Below are positions 6,659 to 8,836 of a stretch of 8,836 bases of DNA, piece after piece. The DNA lies in contig DAOVGF010000075.1 of the NCBI GenBank assembly GCA_030672545.1, forward strand, positions 1-8,836. Direction: 5' to 3'. The position numbers and the translations under genes are program-made. This stretch comes from Candidatus Aerophobota bacterium (GTDB lineage: Bacteria; Aerophobota; Aerophobia; Aerophobales; Aerophobaceae). How positions within the stretch are numbered: position 1 is the stretch's first letter; each line of letters starts with the position of its first letter. A model generated the notes under the pieces. That model had not been told where the DNA came from. It saw nothing but the letters and a program-made list of their open reading frames with translations, and made no database searches.

Positions 6659-6880
6659 GGAAAAGAGAGTAGTTTTAGAAAAGCTAAACTATTACATTGG
6701 AACTATAAAGGTGACACCTTCCACCACCAGTGGGAGAGTTTCAGGATAAAGAAAAACCCGAAAGCAGATTATGAAGCTACGCATATATATGAAGATGTGG
6801 GAGAATATCAAATAATGGCAAAAATTGTGGATGTGTTTGGTAATGATACGAATAAGGTTTTGAAGGTGAGGATAAAATGA
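6659..6880 (+). pseudogene. C-terminal remnant of a type III-like DNA methylase
   Basis: Directly after the palindromic repeat, a frame ending at TGA 6878-6880 encodes about 73 residues. They include LLHWNYKGDTFHHQWESFRI, HIYEDVGEYQIMAKIV and the end IVDVFGNDTNKVLKVRIK. From memory, this matches the extreme C-terminus of a family of site-specific (Mod-like) DNA methyltransferases, which ends in a PKD-like strand module with a DxFGNDTTKVLEV signature. The catalytic region is absent, and the coding segment appears to begin exactly at the repeat boundary, so this is a truncated relic. The stop overlaps the ATG of the next small ORF (ATGA), as in an intact operon. Identification rests on remembered similarity and needs a database search. 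Confidence 0.5.
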
Positions 6881-6975
6881 AAGGCCATAGAATGATAAGA
6901 GAAATAGACAAGATATACGATATGCTTTATGACTTAATGCTGGAAACAGGCGAATTAATCTCAGCATTGAGATGA
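6877..6975 (+). pseudogene. 32-residue ORF, possible remnant of a second nucleotidyltransferase
   Basis: A frame of 32 codons starts in an ATGA overlap with the methylase remnant and encodes MKGHRMIREIDKIYD followed by MLYDLMLETGELISALR. The YDLMLETG-x-x-IS stretch resembles a helix and strand found within some MNT-type nucleotidyltransferases. In another frame, the next bases (6980-7003) encode MIYEKVV and a stop. That is like the IYEK end of the intact nucleotidyltransferase that starts at 7004. One reading is a decayed paralogue with an internal deletion and frameshift; the other is a small gene of unknown role. I cannot decide between them. Confidence 0.35.
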
Positions 6976-7003
6976 TAAAATGATATATGAGAAGGTTGTT
7001 TAA

Positions 7004-7312
7004 ATGAAAAACCCTCTGAAAGAAATCGTCAAGAGAATTATAGAGGAGACAGACCCTGACAAGATCATCCTGTTTGGCTCAAGGGCAAAAGGCGAAGACA
7101 AAAAGTGGAGTGATTATGATATATGCGTTTTGAAATCCTCACCAGTTAAGAGGAACGATCTTGAAAAGAGAATCTATCTGAAACTCTTTGGTGTAGGCGT
7201 TCCCATAGATATTATTGTTGAAACAATGGAAAGATTTGAGGAACTAAAGGAAAATAGGTTCTTAATCCATCATGAAATCGCAAGATACGGGAGAACGATT
7301 TATGAGAAATAA
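7004..7312 (+). CDS. MNT-type nucleotidyltransferase (MntA-like antitoxin)
   Basis: A small 102-residue polymerase-beta-fold nucleotidyltransferase. It has the full GSX10DXD signature: G25-S26 in FGSRAKG and D37/D39 in SDYDI. The third catalytic acid is D69 in VPIDIIV. In characterised HepT/MntA pairs the MntA protein neutralises its HEPN partner by adding AMP to it; the family also contains kanamycin nucleotidyltransferase-like enzymes, but this length and neighbour favour the antitoxin. The ATG directly follows a TAA (7001-7003), with AAGG about eight bases upstream. It overlaps the HEPN gene by 11 bp. All three active-site acids are present, so it should be catalytically competent. Confidence 0.85.
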   Translation: MKNPLKEIVKRIIEETDPDKIILFGSRAKGEDKKWSDYDICVLKSSPVKRNDLEKRIYLKLFGVGVPIDIIVETMERFEELKENRFLIHHEIARYGRTIYEK

Positions 7313-7700
7313 AGAACTCGTGAATGACTGGATGAAGAGAGCAAAAAGCAACCTAGAGAGGACAAAGGGAGGTAGAATTTCACGAAATATACTTTACGAG
7401 GATCTGTGTTTTGACGCCCAACAATCGGTAGAAAAATCTCTAAAATCTTTACTTGTGAGCCTTGAGGTGGAGTTTCCTTGGAAACACGACATTTCTGTAC
7501 TTCTTGGTTTGATTTCCAAATCAGGAATCGAAATCCCGGATGATTTGAAAGAGGCTGTGATTCTCACTCGCTATGCTGTTCGTACGCGTTACCCCCGACT
7601 GGAAGAGCCTGTCTCAGAAGAGGATTATCGAGAAGCGTTAGCTCTCGCAGAGAAGGTCTTTGATTGGGTGTCAAAAACCTTGAAGGGAACTGGAAAATGA
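7302..7700 (+). CDS. HEPN domain protein (HepT-like partner of the nucleotidyltransferase)
   Basis: A 132-residue all-helical HEPN protein, of the PF05168 type by eye. It has an N-terminal W-x-x-RA-x-SNLER helix, LCFDAQQSVEKSLKSLL (35-51, the usual CFHAQQAAEKALKALL signature with Asp for His), KHDISVLL (61-68) and TRYAVRTRYP (89-98). I chose the start at 7302, not the in-frame ATG at 7272, because GGGAGA lies seven bases before it and the overlap with the preceding gene is only 11 bp. No RX4-6H ribonuclease motif is visible, so RNase toxicity is uncertain. The stop overlaps the holA ATG, and the last residues (KGTGK) are encoded by what looks like the holA ribosome-binding region. Confidence 0.8.
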   Translation: MRNKELVNDWMKRAKSNLERTKGGRISRNILYEDLCFDAQQSVEKSLKSLLVSLEVEFPWKHDISVLLGLISKSGIEIPDDLKEAVILTRYAVRTRYPRLEEPVSEEDYREALALAEKVFDWVSKTLKGTGK

Positions 7701-8629
7701 GATATCAGGGATTCATCAGCCGACTTAATAGGAAACAAGTAGCCCCGGCTTATCTTTTTGAAGGAGAAGATTTATATACCCGAAGAGTAGCCCTGAGGGA
7801 ATTAAAGAAGAAACTTATCTCTCCCGCCCGCGAGGATTTTAATTTTAGTCTGTTCAGTGCTCCCGGAGCCTCAACTCAAGTTATCGTAGAGACACTCAGT
7901 TTACTTCCTCTCAAAGATGACTGGCGGCTAATAGTATTGGAAGATGCTGATAAGTTGACCCAAGGTGATCAGTTAATTATAGCAAATTATTTAAAGAGAC
8001 CGGTTGATTCCAGTTGTCTGGTTTGCCTGGGGGAAAAGTTTGATCAAAGAAAACGGTTTTATCAAGCTTTTAGAAAAAAAGGCGAAATTGTCACCTTTAA
8101 TCCTCCCGGCCAAAGAGAGGCTCAAGCATTGGTTAAAGAGATTGAGGAGCGGGAAAGGAAAAAGGTTTCTTCTCCAGCTCTCGGTGAATTACTGGAGCGT
8201 TTTCAGGGAGATCTGGATCAACTGAAAAATGAAATGGAGAAGCTAATTCTTTTTATCCATCCTCGAAAGATCATAGAAAGAGAAGATGTAGTGGAAATAA
8301 CCGGCCAGGGAAAAGGAGAAGGGATTTTTGATTTCCTGGCTCTTTGGAGAAAAAAAGAGATGGGAAAGGCTCTTTTTGTCCTTGGTCAACTACTAAGAAG
8401 AGGAGAACATCCTCTGGCTATCCACACCTTAATGGTCCGAGAAGTAAGGATTCTTCTGGAGATTAAGGCTCTGGGTAAACAAGTTTCGCCAGCCAGAGTG
8501 ATTCCTCTCGCTTTCAAAGGAAAAAACCCTTCTTCTTCCTATTGGTTGAGCAAAGCCAGGGAATACATTATAGCGGCTAAGAACTTCCGTATTTCTGAGC
8601 TTCTCTCGCTTTGCCGTCTACTCTGGTAA
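7697..8629 (+). CDS. holA: DNA polymerase III delta subunit, C-terminally truncated
   Basis: The delta subunit opens the sliding clamp within the clamp loader. This frame has 310 residues before TAA. The start at MRYQGFISRL fits the family; an upstream in-frame ATG at 7664 would add 11 residues lying inside the HEPN gene. Domain I shows VAPAYLFEGED (15-25), IVLEDADKL (79-87) and LKRPVDSSCLVCLG (99-112). Domain II has FQGDLDQLKNEMEKLILF (169-186), and domain III has IFDFLALWRKKEMGKAL (210-226) and HTLMVREVRILLEI (243-256). The frame stops at LCRLLW, and the next codons in the same frame still encode HolA-like C-terminal sequence, so the TAA looks like a nonsense mutation, a sequencing error or recoding. 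Shortfall is roughly 20-30 residues. The ATGA overlap with the HEPN stop suggests coupled translation. Confidence 0.88.
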   Translation: MRYQGFISRLNRKQVAPAYLFEGEDLYTRRVALRELKKKLISPAREDFNFSLFSAPGASTQVIVETLSLLPLKDDWRLIVLEDADKLTQGDQLIIANYLKRPVDSSCLVCLGEKFDQRKRFYQAFRKKGEIVTFNPPGQREAQALVKEIEERERKKVSSPALGELLERFQGDLDQLKNEMEKLILFIHPRKIIEREDVVEITGQGKGEGIFDFLALWRKKEMGKALFVLGQLLRRGEHPLAIHTLMVREVRILLEIKALGKQVSPARVIPLAFKGKNPSSSYWLSKAREYIIAAKNFRISELLSLCRLLW

Positions 8630-8695
8630 GAAGAATACGCTATCAATAAAGGAATAGATAATCCTGAGTCAGCTTTGGAAAAAATCGTCCTACAA
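8630..8695 (+). other. Untranslated HolA-like C-terminal tail after in-frame TAA
   Basis: Continuing in the holA frame past TAA (8627-8629) gives EEYAINKGIDNPE and then SALEKIVLQ, a typical end for a delta subunit (an alpha helix, a K-G-x-D/N-P turn, then a final ALEKLVLxL helix). A further open stretch to TAA at 8732-8734 reads antisense to the receiver gene and is not HolA-like. The native end was therefore probably near 8695-8700. Confidence 0.55.
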
Positions 8696-8836
8696 ACAGC
8701 GGCTGTCCAGGACCTCCCGCACTTTGCGGCTTAAGCTGTCAGGGGTGAAGGGCTTGGGGAGAAAATTGACTTCCTTCTCCAGCATCCCCTTGTATTGGAT
8801 GACATTGGCGGTGTACCCGGACATGTAAAGCACCCT
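8690..8836 (-). CDS. Response-regulator receiver domain, C-terminal end (partial)
   Basis: Forty-eight residues before a TAG stop (8690-8692), continuing beyond the right edge. They contain VLYMSGYTANVI (the beta4-alpha4 region with the conserved Ser/Thr position), VNFLPKPFTPDSL (the conserved Lys-Pro of beta5) and RKVREVLD. This is the end of a phosphoacceptor receiver domain. The MSGYTANVI and KPFTPDSL style is common in receivers fused to the C-terminus of hybrid histidine kinases, so a hybrid kinase is likely but not shown. The phosphorylated Asp is outside the window. It is convergent with holA, and its 3' end overlaps the readable holA tail. Base composition appears GC-richer than holA. 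Confidence 0.85.
   Translation of the reverse strand, partial: RVLYMSGYTANVIQYKGMLEKEVNFLPKPFTPDSLSRKVREVLDSRCL

Noticed and set aside
6459..6749. 96-codon plus-strand frame just after the consensus promoter
   Set aside because: Most of it is translated palindromic repeat (CHSEEQ... type translation), and it ends out of frame inside the methylase remnant. No credible ribosome binding site or family.
6692..6967. 91-codon minus-strand frame that looks like a hydrophobic protein
   Set aside because: It is antisense to the methylase remnant and the 32-codon ORF; hydrophobicity is expected from the antisense of Lys/Glu-rich coding sequence.
8004..8225. 73-codon plus-strand frame inside holA
   Set aside because: It is an out-of-frame shadow within a clearly recognised holA reading frame.

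Overview
This window looks like chromosomal DNA from an uncultured bacterium of moderate GC content. The genes are tightly packed, Shine-Dalgarno-led and mostly ordinary housekeeping genes. The sequence alone does not fix a phylum. The DUF1015, KARI and receiver-domain proteins resemble those of environmental anaerobic lineages, but that is an impression and not a placement.

Left and centre (about 1-6411, minus strand). A strong promoter at 6384-6411 drives lysS -> ilvE -> ilvC -> ilvH -> a DUF1015 gene. Gaps are short, or the genes overlap (26 bp between lysS and ilvE, a 23-bp ilvE/ilvC overlap, an ATGA overlap between ilvC and ilvH). The block ends at an intrinsic terminator at 933-957. IlvC (ketol-acid reductoisomerase), IlvH (regulatory subunit of acetohydroxyacid synthase) and IlvE (final transamination) are three parts of branched-chain amino acid synthesis. 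The catalytic subunit IlvB and the dehydratase IlvD are not in the window. Beyond the terminator is dprA (single-strand DNA loading in transformation), cut by the left edge. A short REP-like element and small direct repeats lie between the DUF1015 gene and the terminator.

Right (6426-8836, mainly plus strand). A consensus promoter (TTGACA-16 bp-TATAAT) diverges from the lysS promoter. It reads into about 550 bp that hold no intact gene: a roughly 163-bp GTCATT...AATGAC palindromic repeat, the C-terminal stub of what looks like a type III-like DNA methylase, and a 32-codon ORF with a nearby tail fragment that may be a decayed nucleotidyltransferase gene. Then come an intact MNT nucleotidyltransferase and a HEPN-domain partner, a HepT/MntA-like toxin-antitoxin pair. 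Its stop codon overlaps the start of holA (DNA polymerase III delta subunit). holA carries an in-frame TAA followed by readable HolA-like C-terminal sequence. Its tail then runs into the 3' end of a convergent response-regulator receiver gene cut by the right edge.

Most noteworthy points: (1) an acidic cofactor loop in IlvC that predicts NADH rather than NADPH preference; (2) an essential replication gene, holA, placed behind and translationally coupled to a toxin-antitoxin pair, with an apparent nonsense codon near its end; (3) an accessory-island scar between lysS and holA; (4) a three-segment alternative-hairpin terminator. I found no clear case of an entirely new system. The MNT-HEPN-holA arrangement is the nearest candidate.
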